64,000 nt of DNA from Vitis vinifera. Taxonomy: Eukaryota > Streptophyta > Magnoliopsida > Vitales > Vitaceae. Within the stretch, counting starts at the first letter, position 1. Each line of letters starts with the position of its first letter. Under the pieces are notes generated by a model. It worked only from the letters and a program-made list of their open reading frames with translations, made no database searches and had not been told where the DNA came from. The position numbers and the translations under genes were made by a program. Positions 1 through 12,400 of this stretch are shown here, piece after piece. Where the stretch lies: the NCBI RefSeq assembly GCF_030704535.1, contig NC_081822.1:3339001-3403000 (forward strand), in the 5' to 3' direction.

Positions 1-1568
1 CTTTCATTAACCTTTTGAAAAATTCTTATGGTTTATTTTCTCCCTAATTTTTTTTTTGTTCATGTTTCCTGGGGTAATGGATTCGCACTTCGAGTGATTA
101 CTTAATTATTGTAACGCCATTTATTGAAGCGAAATAATTTTTTTTTTTTTTTGTGGTTTTCTACCTCTATTTAGAGGGGTTTTTCATGTTATATTCGGTG
201 TCCTCTTTTGTAGTTGAATGTTCTTAATTACCATTCTTAATTCTTGTTAAGTTGTTATTATTCTTGTGTAAGGGTCATTTTTCCTTAACAAGTTAATACT
301 CTAGATCTCTTCCTTTATCTTCCCAACAAAAAGGTCATTTTTCCTTTCCATTGGCCTTCACTTCCTTTTTTATAGGCCACTTCCATTAAGCTATGGTTGG
401 CCGATCGTGCTGAGCCTTTTCTCATTTGATGAGGACATAACATGCTTTGTGTAAGGGTTCATTTCTCATACTTGTCACCCGATGCCTTTTATTGATGGTA
501 TAAGATAAACTTTTGTGTTAAGATTTGTTTGTTATACGTGTGTAACCTTTTGTATTTGTGTCAGTGATACTTGACAAATCGTTCCTCTAGGGGTTAGGTA
601 ATGGCTTCTCAGGCTCTGGGCCATATACGTCGACAAGTTCATCTTTCCCTTCTTGTGTATTAAGTCCACTGCTTGGATCTGACCTTGTAGGGTGTTTTGA
701 TGAGATATTAAGAAGACTGGGAAGGAGGTTTCCGGATGGTTTGTGTTTATGTCCAAGAGTGATGTTACCAAATGTTATGGATTTAGTGTCTCATTCCTTT
801 AGGGCGTATATAGGCAAATGGTATCTTGGAAATAGACATTTTAAGATGAATGTATAATCCAATGAAGCAATAGAAGACAAAAGTAGTATCATGAAGTCCT
901 CAAATCAAATATGTATCATCAAATCCATAATAGAATACAAATTCATGATTTCAGATAAAATAGAGAAGGAAGTGGAATGGCTTCCCAAAATTTTAAAGGA
1001 TAAATCATGTTGGCCAAAACGCATGCTTGCAATAAGTATATATTGGGGCAATCAAATAAATGAAAAAAAAAAATCATATGAAAAACATTTGATTATGTTT
1101 CAGTACAAAAAATTCAACCACATAGTTGTTCCTTTTGTTCACATTGCTTACAGAATAAATTGTGGATTTTGTTTATGTAACAATGTATGCTTCAAAATGT
1201 GGTTCATTATGGATCTTGAAAAATTAATTTTGTCTTCATTTTGTTTTAGCACAAAATATGAAACCACATTAATTTTCATAGGGAGTGTTAAGGTGGGCTT
1301 GGTTTGTGAGGGCCCAGACGGCCCAAGTGAAATATTACACCAGGTTCAATTTTTTGAGTTACGATCAAACTAATCGTGATCCGACACGTGGAATCCTCTT
1401 TGACAAAAGTTTCTATTGGCCAATCATAATCAATCCAACACGTAAAGAACCGCCTAGAGAGGGTCGGTCTTAAAACGCGTCGTTTCGATCTCTGTCTTTA
1501 ATAGCAGTCGTGTCTTGTGGGAATCGACCATTTGGGAGAAGACCGTAGAAGACCCTGGGAGAGCTTCC
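1..1568. other. Intergenic DNA upstream of the selenoprotein K-like gene
   Basis: AT-rich at first, becoming less so after about 1290. I recognise no gene. The last 250 bases (GGCCCA-type motifs near 1312-1326, an ACACGTGG box near 1384, a pyrimidine-rich stretch near 1488) look like the promoter and leader of the gene that starts at 1569. No clear TATA box is seen. The short open frames here show no recognisable domain. Confidence 0.5.
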
Positions 1569-4500
1569 ATGGCTTACGTCGAGCGAGGTACTCTCTTCAA
1601 AAAGTCGTTAACTTGAATGCATAATCGCTTCATCAGATGGGGTTTTATTTATTTATTTATTTGGTTGAATATGATCTTTGTATTTATTTGGACGGTGTTG
1701 ATAATTCTCAGATTGATGACTGGATGATCCTCTTGATTCTTTTTGGGGTTTTCTCTCAATCTCCGTTTGATTTCCCAGGAAATGTAGGAAATTTAAAGAA
1801 ATACAAAGTCTGGATCTTAGATTTTTCGTTTTGGAGTCCAACATATTAGAACATCTGGTATACTATTTTCTTTTATTTTGCTCCGATCTCTCAACAATCA
1901 AACAAAGGGTTATTGATATTTGTCTTGAAATGGATAAGATCTACTTGCCTTTTTCGTTTTGATTTGGCTGTTCAGTGCGTCCTCATTTTGGGGAAATTTG
2001 GTGAGAACTCATTGGAATTTCTCATTAGGCACTAATTCGTTGGGATTTTGAAAGTACTCTTTGATTTTGAGGGCAAAAATTGCAAGAATTTCATATAGGG
2101 TTTCAATGCGGTCAAGTTCAAACTGCCCACCGACCTCACAAACAATAAGGGTTGTGAAATTTCAATTGGTGTGGGCCAGGAATGAAAATATAGGAAATTC
2201 ATGTAATATCTGATTCAATAAAACATCAGAAATATCTTATGAAAATTTCGAAAAAAAAAAAAAAAAAGTTTAGAAGTTAGTGAATAGAGGTAAAAAATTC
2301 TTAAACTAGTTCTTTATCAATAAAATTAAAAATATTTATTACAGTTGGAATAAAAATTAAATTATTCAAAAAATTTTAAAGAGGGTTTCATATCAAATCT
2401 TTTTTATTTGAAAGTTCTTTTCAGAAGTCTCTTTTTTACAATTTTTTTACTAGTTTATTTAAATTCTTGAAATTTTTATCAAATTAATTTTTATTTAAAA
2501 TTTATATTTTATACAATATTAAAAAATTAGTATTTTTATCTAATTCTAGTTGCTTGCAAATTTATAGTAACTTTTTCTTTTTAATGTTTTAAAATAAAAA
2601 AATGATGAATATGTTAAAAATAAAAAATAATAATAATTACTTAGTAATTTTTTTGAAAAAAAAATTAAAGTGATAAATACGATAAAATTGAAAATAAAAT
2701 GTCATAAGGCGATTTACAATATATCAACAATTTTTTAATATTTTAGGCGAAATTGGATCTCAAACGTCCATTTTTTTCCTAATTTTCTGGTGATGTTTTT
2801 GGCAAAATCACTGATTATCAGTATGATCAATTTTCCATGCTCTTTTTCACTTCCATCCTGTTGGAAGCCGAAATTTCAGCTCCTTTTTTTGTGATACATG
2901 CCAACATCAGGCAATGTCACCAACCTGAACCGGCTTGAATTCATATGTAACATATGTTACTTTCTGTGCTTGTTTCTTGTTGAATGACTGTTTCTACATT
3001 AAGTCATTAATGTTTTCTGCTAAAAGTATGCAACAGCTCTTAAAGTTTGGGGAAACTATTGATTTCATTTAACATTTTGGTGAGGCTAGTTTTATATGCA
3101 CTCCACTTTTGCTCTATCAATATGAATGGAAAGAATGGGGTGGATAAGGCAAAATTTATAGTATTCATTTAGCAATTATATAGGGTTGATAAGAAATCTT
3201 TATCTAAATTGTTACCAAGCTGTTGTTATATTGCAAGCGTTTAAGCTGCTGTTGTAACTTACATCAGCCTTGCAGCACCCATGTATTGATGATTATATTG
3301 TAAAACATGATCTCTAGCTATACTTGATTAATTGAAAATGTAATTAAGGTGTTACTAAATGCAAATAGTAAAAGAATTAAAAGGTCCACTGATCTGGACT
3401 TTGGGTTATAACCTTAGATGAGGTTTGATTGGCTTTTGTTGGCCTGCATCTCAATCCAAACAGAGTTGCAACCCTAATTTTAGCTCTTAAAAGTGAGAAA
3501 GTACTTCTGAAATACTATCTGAACTGAAGCTTGGAATGTTGGAAAATCATATTTAAGTTTTTGTTGAACACACATAAACTTGCTACATTTGTAGGATTTG
3601 TGGAGGTTGATATTTTTATTGGAAAATTGGATAGTTTATGTTGGAACTGTTACAATGTTATCAAAGGTGATCGCTTGGGTTGCCTAGGGCATCAAGGGAC
3701 ATGGGTCAAGAAAAGTTGCCTTTTGAAGACCCTGGCAAGGTGGCTTCAAAGAGGCAATGCATAGGCATTGACTTTAGGATAAGGCCCAAGGCATAAAGGC
3801 TGTCACATTTGACCATGGATTGAGATTAAATATACTTAGATTTTAATTTAATTAAATCTAAGATTAGATTAAAACAAAGTATAAGATGTATCGGAGAACT
3901 TGAAAATTGGTTTTTAACATGATATCAGAGCCTCATTTGGTGGGAGCTCAAGTGTTCGAACCTCACTGCTACATGTTTATTTCCCTAATTTATAAAACCT
4001 AGATGTAAGCCAAAAAATGGATGCTACACATGAGGGAGGGTATTGAAGAGTATGATATGTATTGTGGACCTAAATTCTACAAACTTAAGTTTTAAGAAAA
4101 ATTGGTTGTTCAACAAAATTAAACATTATATTATCAATCATAGTGATAATGAGATGGAGATTCTTATTTTGCTTTTTATTTTTATTTTTGGATGTTAACA
4201 TTATAATATGCAGTTGGACAAGATGAATTTCTCTAAATAATATGATTTTCGTTATGATGTGAGATATAGTATTTCACACTCTTCATAATTATTATTATTT
4301 TGTTAATTTAATAAGACACTATGAGGGATGAAATTTTAGTTGTGTGGATTGGTGAAGACAATGTTAGTATTGGTTAAGTATCGAATAGGTAAATACATGT
4401 ATGCTCTTTATCACCTTACTATATTTGGGCTATTGCCTTGTTTTTTTGTCTTTCACCTTAATCTAAATGGAGTCCTATTGCCTTCCATCTAAACTGGAAA

Positions 4501-7500
4501 ATGGAAAGGTGATATATATGGGAAGTTTGACATGCAATATACCTGAAAATGTGCAAGATAAGTGATTGAATTTTGGAGTCAGATTATGAAGCAACTTGGT
4601 GTGGCATATGTAGCCTATTTATCAATGTTTTCAGAACCGGACCGGTGATCGAACCGGAAAAGTTACCGGTTCACGGTTCACTGGTCGGACCGGCGGTCGA
4701 ACCGCTATTGAACCGGTGATGTCATAAATATATAATTTATATATTATTAAAATTAAAAATAATTATAAAAATTTTAAAATATATATGAATAAATTAAAAA
4801 TCAATAATATTATCAAATTAAATCATATTAATATTTTTAATTTTGTTAAATGAAATATGTAAAATATTTAAATATGAATATATTAAAAATGAAAATTTAA
4901 ACTAATTTTATCATTTTTAAAAATATTATATTATTTTTATTTAACATTACAAAAAAAATTTTAAATCTAATATATATTATTTTGTTTAGCATATTAACTA
5001 ACAAAAGCTGTGTAGCCGAGTGGTGCCTTGGATGCCTTCCGAATCTGGGGTCCAAGGTTCAATTCCTCTTGGCTGGGGGACTTCTTATTATTTTTTTCAT
5101 TCATTTGGTTGGTTAGGAATCCCACATCGGATTCAAAGAGAAATGAGGATGCCAAGGGTGGCTATAAATTCTATCCACATTGAAGGCCAATGCATTGCCC
5201 CATTGGGTGGGCTCAAGACTAAGCCCACAATATGGTTGAGTGGGGTTTGGGCTTTGTCATGATGAGACAAGGCCCAGAATGGGCATTTGCCAAGACTTTT
5301 TTATGCAAGGGAGCCTTTAAAATGGAGGTTCAAATTGAATCGTTCGGTTCGATTAGAACCGTCCGGTTCGACCGAGTCACCGATCCGACTGCCGGTTTTG
5401 GCGGTTCGTGGCCGGTTTAAATCTTAAACGGTTCAATAAGCAGATCGGACCGGAATTGTGACCGGTCGACAGTTGTATTGGTTGGACCGGCCGGTCTGGT
5501 CCGGTTTTTAAAACATTGCTATTTATAGAGAGGAGAAATATGCTCCAGAACTGTAAAAGCTTGCTACCTTTTTGCAATAGGGCAATTCAGAGGCCAAACC
5601 AGGTTCTATTAAAATATGCAATCTACATTACAGTCTCACTCTAAAATCTTGTCTTCCAGCTTGGTCAATGTCATGTTATACTCATGGGCCTTCCCATTAT
5701 GCCCATGTGTTTTGTTGGGCCTCCCCATTATACCCATGTGTTTTGTTGAACTTCCTAGAGTTCAACAATTGTCAGAACTGGGAACCAAATGTATTTTGTT
5801 TCGCTTTGCATTTTATCATTGTATTTTATTTAGGAGTTTCTTGGTGTTGACTGGATTGTGTCATGAAGTTGACTTACCTGTTATTCTTTCAATCTTTTAT
5901 GGTATTTTTTTTTATAGGTAAAGAAAATTTCATATATAAAAGAGACGCCAAAAAGGCGACTCAAGGAATACAATTTCTATACACCCACCTCCAATAAGGC
6001 CTAAAAGAACAAAAGAAGGCTTGAAAAACAACCCTACTTAGAGCCCAACCAATCGATAAAATTAGCTATAGTTAGAGGGCAATCAACTATGAACAACTTA
6101 GCCTCAGATTGAAAAGAAAGAATAAAAGAGTATTTCAGTCTCTGTATTGACAACATATCATCCTTGAATGCCAATCTATTTCTCACTTTCCAAACCGTCC
6201 AAAAAATGTGAAGAGGAGTAGCTCTCCACACCTTCTTGCGTTTTTTACCCACGAAAGAACCATGTCAGCTTAGAAGTGTCTCTCTAACTGAAAAAGGCAA
6301 CACCCAAGACACCCCAAATAAAGTAAATAGTAAATCCCATAAAACCCTTGTTTTTGAACAATGTAGGAGAATATGGTCTATGGTCTCCTCTTTTTCAAGA
6401 CACATAAAGCATCTATTTGCCAATGCCCATCCTTTTTTTTGGACCATATCCAAGGTTAAGGCTTTGCCCTGCGTAGCCTCTCATGCAAAGAAACTAATCT
6501 TGGGCTGCACATTCACATTCCAAATATAGCTAGAAGGAAACAGAGATGGACAACCCGCTTCAAGACCAAAGTAGAGAGACTTGGCTGAGAATTTTCCACT
6601 CTTTGTTTTAGTCTAGGACACCATATCCTCCACATCCTCAAATACTCTTTTACCATGTAGCTGCTCCAAAAATCTTTACGCCTCCTCTTCCCAATCATTG
6701 AAGGCTCTTGAAAAACAGGGGTTCCAACCCCTTCAATCTTTTATGGTATGTTTAGCTCTCATAAAATTTAGGGGAAAATGCAAGGGAAATAAAATAGAGA
6801 AGAAAAATAGAATGAACGAAAAAGTGAAGAAAAATAAAAAATAAATTTAAAATTAATAAATTATTTTTATATACTTTTTAAAACTTGTTTTACTTATTTT
6901 TTCCTTCTATTTAAAGATTAAATAATTTGATAATACACAAGTTTCCAACTAATTTTAATTATATTTGAGTTTTTTTTTCTTCGTATTTTCCATAGTAAAC
7001 CAAACATGAGAAAATCATTTTCCTAAACATTTTTTTTCCTTTCTTTAAATTGATATTGAATTGTATGTTTAATTTGTTTCTAGTTGTTGCTGTGGTGGAA
7101 GGATTCTTCAGAAAATGCTTCCATATCAGCTTTTGAGAACAACGGAAGAGTCTACATCCTATGTAAAGTCAGAAAAATTGGCAAATTTTTAGAGAAAACT
7201 GGCAAATTATTAGAGAAAACAAGTTTGTTGTTAGTATACCATACACCTTATTGCATTTTATTGTTATACCATAAACCTTATTGCATTTTATTGGTATACC
7301 ATAAACCTTATTGCATTTCATCCTGTAATCATATTAAGTTTGGTTATTCTTTTCACCTTTGCGCCTTATGTTTTATTGTTAGACCTATTCCAAAAACCAA
7401 TAGCTCGAAGTTCTGATTCTTATTTTCTTACAAGGTCACAATTTGAGTAGAGTACTTGATCAAATTTATTATTTATTTTTATTATAGTTATTAAAAACTT

Positions 7501-8619
7501 ATGATATATGATAAGATACAAAAATATGATACATTTTTTTAGTAGAACAATACTTATTATTGGTACATATCTTACCTTAATTTGTATCTTATGATAGGGT
7601 TATGTATCTTACTTTAATTGTATCTTATGACAGGATGATACATGATTTGATGCCCAATACAACAATATAACAATACAAGCACCTTTGACTAATTTTAGTG
7701 GTTTATGAAAATTTATTTATTTTTTCTTAAAAAAAATTTGCGAGTTCACAAGTAGGGTTGTATGCAGTTTGAAAAAAGCATTTATTGTAGTTGTACACAG
7801 TTTGGCAAAAAGCATTTATCGTAGTTGTACGCAGTTTGGCAAAAGCATTTATCCTAGTTGTACGCAGTTTGGCAAAAGCATTTATTGTAATTGCCAAATA
7901 CCACCCATTAAGAGGAGGAAAGAAAAAAGGGTCCTTCAAAAGGACAGTCCAAGAGTTAATATCTGATTAATCACCTGATTGGTGTATGCTTGATTGATAG
8001 GTGCTTAATCTTTCTTCCAGTTTAGTCCCTGTTTATGTGTATATTTGTTGGCTATATCTGAGGGTAGTGAAAGAAAACTTTAGCATGGACTCATTTGCAG
8101 TTCGATTGATTCTCCTTTTACTACCTGAAATGACCGCTAATGAACTTCTCATATTTATTACAGGTGTTGTGAAGTCCAACCGATCAATATGGCGACTAAG
8201 AACAATCACTGATTTTTTTTGGGCTATTGTGAATTTCATTGGCGTGTTTTTTGTGACAATGTTCTCGGTAAATTTAAAATTTTATCAACTGGAATTAGCT
8301 AAAGAGGTAATTGTTTCTCATATCCTTCATGTTTTCCATGCCATAGATGGAAAAATCAGATGCTTACAGGAAAAGCTCGGGTTCTGGAAAGAAATGGGAT
8401 GGTGGTGGCCCGGGAGGTCCTGGAAGGGGTCCATATGGTGGTGGTCCGCGTGGTCCACCCCGTGGATTAGACAATGTTCGAGGGATTGACCACAGTAAGC
8501 TCATTTCTTCTCTTTTTAAATTTATGTTGCAGGAAGTGTTTTCATTTTTGTGAATAAAAATTTTCTTGTGCTAACTTCCAGGTGCTCTACCCGCCTGTGG
8601 TTCTTGCTGTGGAGGCTGA
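1569..8619 (+). CDS. Selenoprotein K-like small membrane protein (cysteine form), 4 exons
   Basis: Coding exons are 1569-1587, 8164-8267, 8347-8494 and 8582-8619, all with GT-AG borders, giving 102 residues. It starts MAYVERGVVKSNRSIWRLRT and has one hydrophobic segment at about residues 21-41 (ITDFFWAIVNFIGVFF). A basic Gly/Pro-rich cytosolic tail follows (GGGPGGPGRGP, GGPRGPPRG), and the end is ALPACGSCCGG. This is the architecture of animal selenoprotein K, an ER membrane protein linked to ER-associated degradation and to protein palmitoylation. At the C-terminus, where animals have selenocysteine (GGUGR), this protein has cysteines, as expected in land plants. The start is the only one that gives the conserved N-terminus before the membrane segment. 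Intron 1 is 6,576 bp and full of transposon remnants; the other introns are 79 and 87 bp. Family call is strong; the plant role is not known from sequence. Confidence 0.85.
3890..4115 (+). mobile_element. TRIM-like LTR element remnant (primer-site and purine-tract region)
   Basis: A primer-binding-like block TGATATCAGAGCC (3920-3932) resembles the initiator-tRNA-Met complement seen in Copia and TRIM elements. It follows an LTR-end-like AATTGGTTTTTAACA. A purine tract GAGGGAGGG (4032-4040) is followed by a second LTR-like piece ending ATTGGTTGTTCAACA. There is no coding capacity. It is an old, degenerate fossil inside intron 1; the outer limits are uncertain. Confidence 0.45.
4615..4622. repeat. 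Left 8-bp target duplication of the hAT-type element
   Basis: CTATTTAT here is repeated exactly at 5519-5526, right after the other end of the element. Eight bases is the hAT superfamily signature. Confidence 0.85.
5008..5075 (+). other. tRNA-like segment with Pol III A and B boxes
   Basis: TAGCCGAGTGG (5013-5023) fits the internal A box, and GGTTCAATTCC (5056-5066) fits the B-box consensus, 32 bp apart as in tRNA genes. I cannot fold a full cloverleaf: the 5' GCTGTGT has no matching acceptor strand after the B box. I therefore call it tRNA-derived (SINE head or tRNA pseudogene) rather than a tRNA gene. Confidence 0.5.
5119..5169 (+). promoter_or_regulatory. Plant snRNA-type promoter motifs (USE and TATA)
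   Basis: ATCCCACATCG (5119-5129) is an exact match to the plant upstream sequence element RTCCCACATCG. TATAAAT follows at 5163-5169. The 33-bp gap is the spacing known for Pol II U-snRNA promoters; Pol III ones are about 10 bp shorter. No snRNA-like sequence follows that I recognise. It sits inside the hAT-type element, so it may be a captured or decayed promoter. Confidence 0.45.
5519..5526. repeat. Right 8-bp target duplication of the hAT-type element
   Basis: CTATTTAT, identical to 4615-4622. Confidence 0.85.
5906..6731 (-). mobile_element. 5'-truncated LINE (plant L1-like), 3' end of ORF2
   Basis: On the minus strand the piece encodes the C-terminal zinc-binding part of a plant LINE reverse transcriptase. 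One frame (6265-6453) has CFMCLEKEETIDHILLHC followed by W..L; another (6034-6252) has the typical HIFWTVWKVRNRLAF. These lie in different frames with interruptions, so the copy is dead. The tail on the minus strand ends in an A run (T run 5906-5911 on the plus strand). A perfect 18-bp target duplication flanks it (TTCAATCTTTTATGGTAT at 5888-5905 and 6732-6749). The perfect duplication marks it as fairly young. It sits antisense to the host gene, in intron 1. Confidence 0.9.
7226..7322. repeat. Three tandem copies of a ~30-bp unit
   Basis: The unit TATACCATAAACCTTATTGC plus a T-rich tail occurs three times in a row with few differences, in intron 1 of the selenoprotein K-like gene. It makes the open frame here look repetitive; I do not think that frame is a gene. 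Confidence 0.75.
7756..7892. repeat. Four tandem copies of a ~33-bp unit
   Basis: A unit with core GCAGTTTGGCAAAAGCATTT followed by AT(C/T)GTAGTTGTAC occurs four times, in intron 1 about 270 bp upstream of exon 2. Open frames on both strands here merely read the repeat. Confidence 0.8.
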
Positions 8620-9880
8620 TTTCCGGACTAATCTCATGCCTATTTGTCGTTATCTTAGTGTGGATCTTGGATGTGTGTCATGGAATGTGTAATTTTCTAT
8701 ATGGATGTGAATAGTGCTGTTAAAATTAAGAGAACGGGAGGAATGGAAACAAAACAAAACTGTGATATTCCATAAAAGAGAGGCGAATGCCCTCTATGAT
8801 ATCTCGTTGAATGGATATGGAAAGTATAATGCCTTGGCGACATTTAGATTTTAAGAGATTCATATGGTATGGCATGAGCTGTAGTACAGGTATTTTGTGC
8901 TTCAACCAAGCATAAAAATGCTGCAAGCTTGCGACCAAGATTGTTCACCCCAAACCACAAGTGTCTCTATTGAGACATGCAAACCCGCACCCCGACCTCA
9001 GTCTTCATCTTCCTCTGTTGGTAATTTTATTTTGTTATAACATTGAGTCAGATAGAGTAAAAAGATCTTATCCCTATCCCTTAAACTTAGGAAAGTGTTC
9101 TTGAAAGATCCCTCAATAAACTAGGCGAGTTGAGGTATCTGTGGAGGAGTTCATAATGCTATATTAAAGACATTAAGAATTATGTAGATTATTACTATTA
9201 TAATAAGACCTTGGTAGTAAAAACATTCAGATTTACGTAATTCTATGCATAATTCTTTTCGGGTTTAATGAATTTGTTGTTATGTTTAACCTTACTTCGA
9301 CTACTCTACCACCCGCTCTCCCCCCACCAAAGCGGTTCCCCTGAATCAAGTCTCGAACACACGCTATTAAAACTCAACCCTCCACTTGCTACCGTCATTC
9401 CACCCTTCATCCACATTTTAATGGAACGGTGGGATCATTTGAATGGTATGGACCATGCTCCTTGAATTAATGGATCGAATTGGCCCATCTTTCTTAAATG
9501 GCTTAATATATTTTTGAATTTATTTCTCCAAGCAAAAATAATTTATTTTAATGAAAAAATTTACATTACAAAATAAATCTTTTACCAAAATGATTTCTAA
9601 ATTAGTAATTTGCAATGATGTAGAACCCTATTAAGATTGTATTGGTAATTATGGTTTTATATTTATAAAAAAAATACAAAATCTTAATTACCAATTATGA
9701 ATTTTTGACGTGGATATCACACAAATCGGAAGCATTAATTTGAAAATTATCTTAATAGGAGATTTCCTTGGAGATTTTTTTTTCTTTTCAAACAAATTAT
9801 TTTCACCCAATGACTCCCTCCAAGTTCCAATGACACTCCTGCCTTTTTTCAATTGGATGGGCTTTGCATACTTAATCAGA
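8620..9880. other. 3' flank of the selenoprotein K-like gene and spacer
   Basis: The first ~120 bases are probably the 3' untranslated region. The rest is AT-rich spacer without a recognisable gene. Confidence 0.4.
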
Positions 9881-9881
9881 G

Positions 9882-10078
9882 GCGGTGTTTGTTTTTTAAT
9901 TGAATAGAAAAAGTTAAAATATTTGATTTTTTTTGTAATATTAACTAATATAATTAAAACAAATTTGTTATCAATATGTTCAGTTTAATCATACTAGTTG
10001 ATATTAATAGGTTACTTTTAGTTGAAAAAAAAACTAAATATTTTAACATTTTTTATTCAGATAAAAAACAAACATTAT
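9882..10078. mobile_element. Foldback MITE, ~197 bp
   Basis: The left arm (GGTGTTTGTTTTTT at 9884) and right arm (AAAAAACAAACATT near 10063-10076) are inverted repeats for about 43 bp with few mismatches. The loop is AT-rich and non-coding. I found no certain target duplication. It abuts the start of Mutator-like copy A at 10097. Confidence 0.6.
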
Positions 10079-11209
10079 ATGATTCTAGACATTAAAGGGA
10101 TAATTATGTTTTGAGGTGAAATGAGCTTCAAAATTGAGCCAAGACCGCTATATAATGCACATTTAAGTCCAAGATCCAAATAAAATGTAAAAATTAAGTT
10201 GAAAGATATTATTTTTCACTAATCCCTAAAATTACCTTAACCTAGGCACACATTTTTTTTTTTTTGTATTTTTCTCTTCTTTTTTTTCCTTTTATATTTC
10301 TTATTACCTGATACCCATTTATAACTTTTTGTTTTTTTTTTTCTTTTTTTCCAATCTATATTTCTATATTATGTCAAATAAAAAGCAATAATGTTTTTTT
10401 TTCTTTTCATTTTTTAGGATATTGAATCCTTTTACTCTTATTATAAGCAAAGATAAATTTTTTGGGATTTTTCATCCAAATATTTTTTTTATCTTTTAGT
10501 TTAATTTTCATTTTCTTATTTTAAATTTATTTTACTCTTTTATTTATATTTTTCTCTTATTTTTAATCATTTTCTATATTTTCCATATTAACCATATTTA
10601 AAAAATTAAAAAATTGACTATCACTTCACTCTTATTATATATATATCCTTTTATCTTTTCAATTTTAATGTTTTTATTTTAAAAATTTTTTAAAAGATAA
10701 TTTTATTGAAAAAATAACTAAGATATGAAGTTCTAATATTATATTAATAATTTTTCTTGTCTAGACAAATTAATGCAAAGTATTTTGACTCACAACAAGA
10801 AAATTTTCAACACTGTTTTTTAATGAAACTTTAGAAATTAAATTTCAAATAAAATATGTTATATAAAATTTTATATAAAAATTATTGAAAGTGATATTGA
10901 ATTTCATTTTTTAAATAAATGAGTATAAATATATTAAAAGAATTTAAGATAATTTTAGTAAAAAATTTGATAAATATGATTATAATTTAAATATAGATTC
11001 ATTTGGATAAACTTTCACAAAAAAAAAAAAATAGTGGAAAGAAATAACATTGCTAAAACTATTAAGACAAAATATGCAATTATAAAATTTTGATGATAAA
11101 ATTTACAAATATAAGTCGAAACAATTCTTGAGTGGGAAAATTTGACTGGGGAAACTGTGCAATCCTTTAGTGAAAAGAAAAAAATGGGAAAGTTTTTCAA
11201 AATCACTTG

Positions 11210-12400
11210 AAATCTTTAACAAAAAGTAATCTTGTATACTCTTGTACAATTAGTAAATTTGTCTTGTACAACTAATATAATACCCTTGTACAATAACTCA
11301 GATTCCATACATTGTCTTATGAATATCTGACCATAGGTTGGTTAATCATGTTTACATTAGTTTGGTTTAAAAAAAGAAGAAAAATTGTTGTACAATTTTA
11401 TTCCAAAATCATTATAAGTGAGGTAAGTATTCAAATGACCATATACAAGTTGATAAAATGTATGAGATGAATATATATTTAACTAATGTGTGTGAAAAAT
11501 GTCATCTATCCTCTATTAGGGGAAATAACCAAAAAAGTTTTTCAGAATCATTTAAAATCCTTCACAAATGATAGTTTTATACACTTTTATCCAATTAGCA
11601 TATTTATCTTGTACACTTAGTGTAAATATCTTATATAGTGGCTTAAATTCTATATACCCCCTACTCAATGTGTGTTTATAGGTAGGTTAACAATGTTTCC
11701 ATTGGTTTGGTTTACAAAATAGTAGAAGACGAAAAAACAAAAATTTTCCTCAAATATTATTAGTGGAATAAATACTTGAATTGTTATATGTGAATTAAAT
11801 AAAATGCATGAGATGAATGTGTGATAGATGAATGTATGTCATGAGAGTGTGCAATCCTTAGATGACAAAAAAAAAAAAAAAAAAAAAGGTCTAAAATCGA
11901 TTGAAATCCTTCATAAAAGATAGTCTTATATACCCTTTGTACAATTAGAATATTTGCCTTATACAATTAGTATAACACATTTGTACAATATTACAAATTT
12001 CATCCACATGCATATATTATGTGTCCACATATGATGTGTGAACCATGTTTCCAATGATTTGATTTAAAAAATGATATAAAATGTAAAAACAAAATTTTTT
12101 TCTCAAATATCATTATTGGGGTAAGTATTTGAATTGTCATATGTGAGTTTTATAAAGTGCATGAAATAAAAGAATTTGTGATAAGAGAGTGTATGGTCCT
12201 TGGATAAAAAAAAGAAAAAAAAAACTGTTCAAAATATACTGAAATCCTCTACGAAGGACAACCTTATACATCCCTTGTACAATTAATGTATTTTATTTGT
12301 ACAATTCGTGTAATACCCTTGTACAATGGTATAAATTTCATACATATGCATAAATTATGTCCATATGAGTGTGTAAACTATATTTCTAATGGTTTGACAT
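11210..12400 (+). repeat. ~340-bp tandem repeats rich in TTGTACAA
   Basis: Four successive blocks start with a GAAATCCTTCACAAA-like run near 11210, 11560, 11905 and 12240. Each then carries two or three CTTGTACAATTAGT-type motifs and an A-rich tract. TTGTACAA is a perfect palindrome. Copies B and C of the family carry fewer units. Confidence 0.65.

Larger units (their letters stand above)
4623..5518. mobile_element. Non-autonomous hAT-type DNA transposon, 896 bp
   Basis: The ends are imperfect inverted repeats: left CAATGTTTTCAGAACCGGAC, right (reverse complement) CAATGTTTTAAAAACCGGAC. Both continue into GGTTCGACCGG-type subterminal repeats (about 4636-4722 and 5340-5507). The element is bounded by exact 8-bp duplications CTATTTAT, which indicates hAT. 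No transposase is encoded. The middle has an AT-rich stretch (4725-4990) and then about 350 bp of quite different composition. That part holds tRNA-like A and B boxes and a plant snRNA-type USE plus TATA, listed separately. It lies in intron 1 of the selenoprotein K-like gene. The open frame at 5020-5262 has no recognisable domain. Confidence 0.8.

Noticed and set aside
532-771. A 79-residue minus-strand frame
   Set aside because: No family resemblance, no promoter or splice context, and ordinary length for chance.
5008-5080. A true tRNA gene
   Set aside because: A and B boxes are present, but the acceptor stem does not pair and no full cloverleaf forms.
11015-11206. Small similar hydrophobic frames on the minus strand here and at 15538-15720
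   Set aside because: They are alike only because both lie in copies of the same Mutator-like element; AT-rich DNA gives Phe/Ile-rich strings. No gene.
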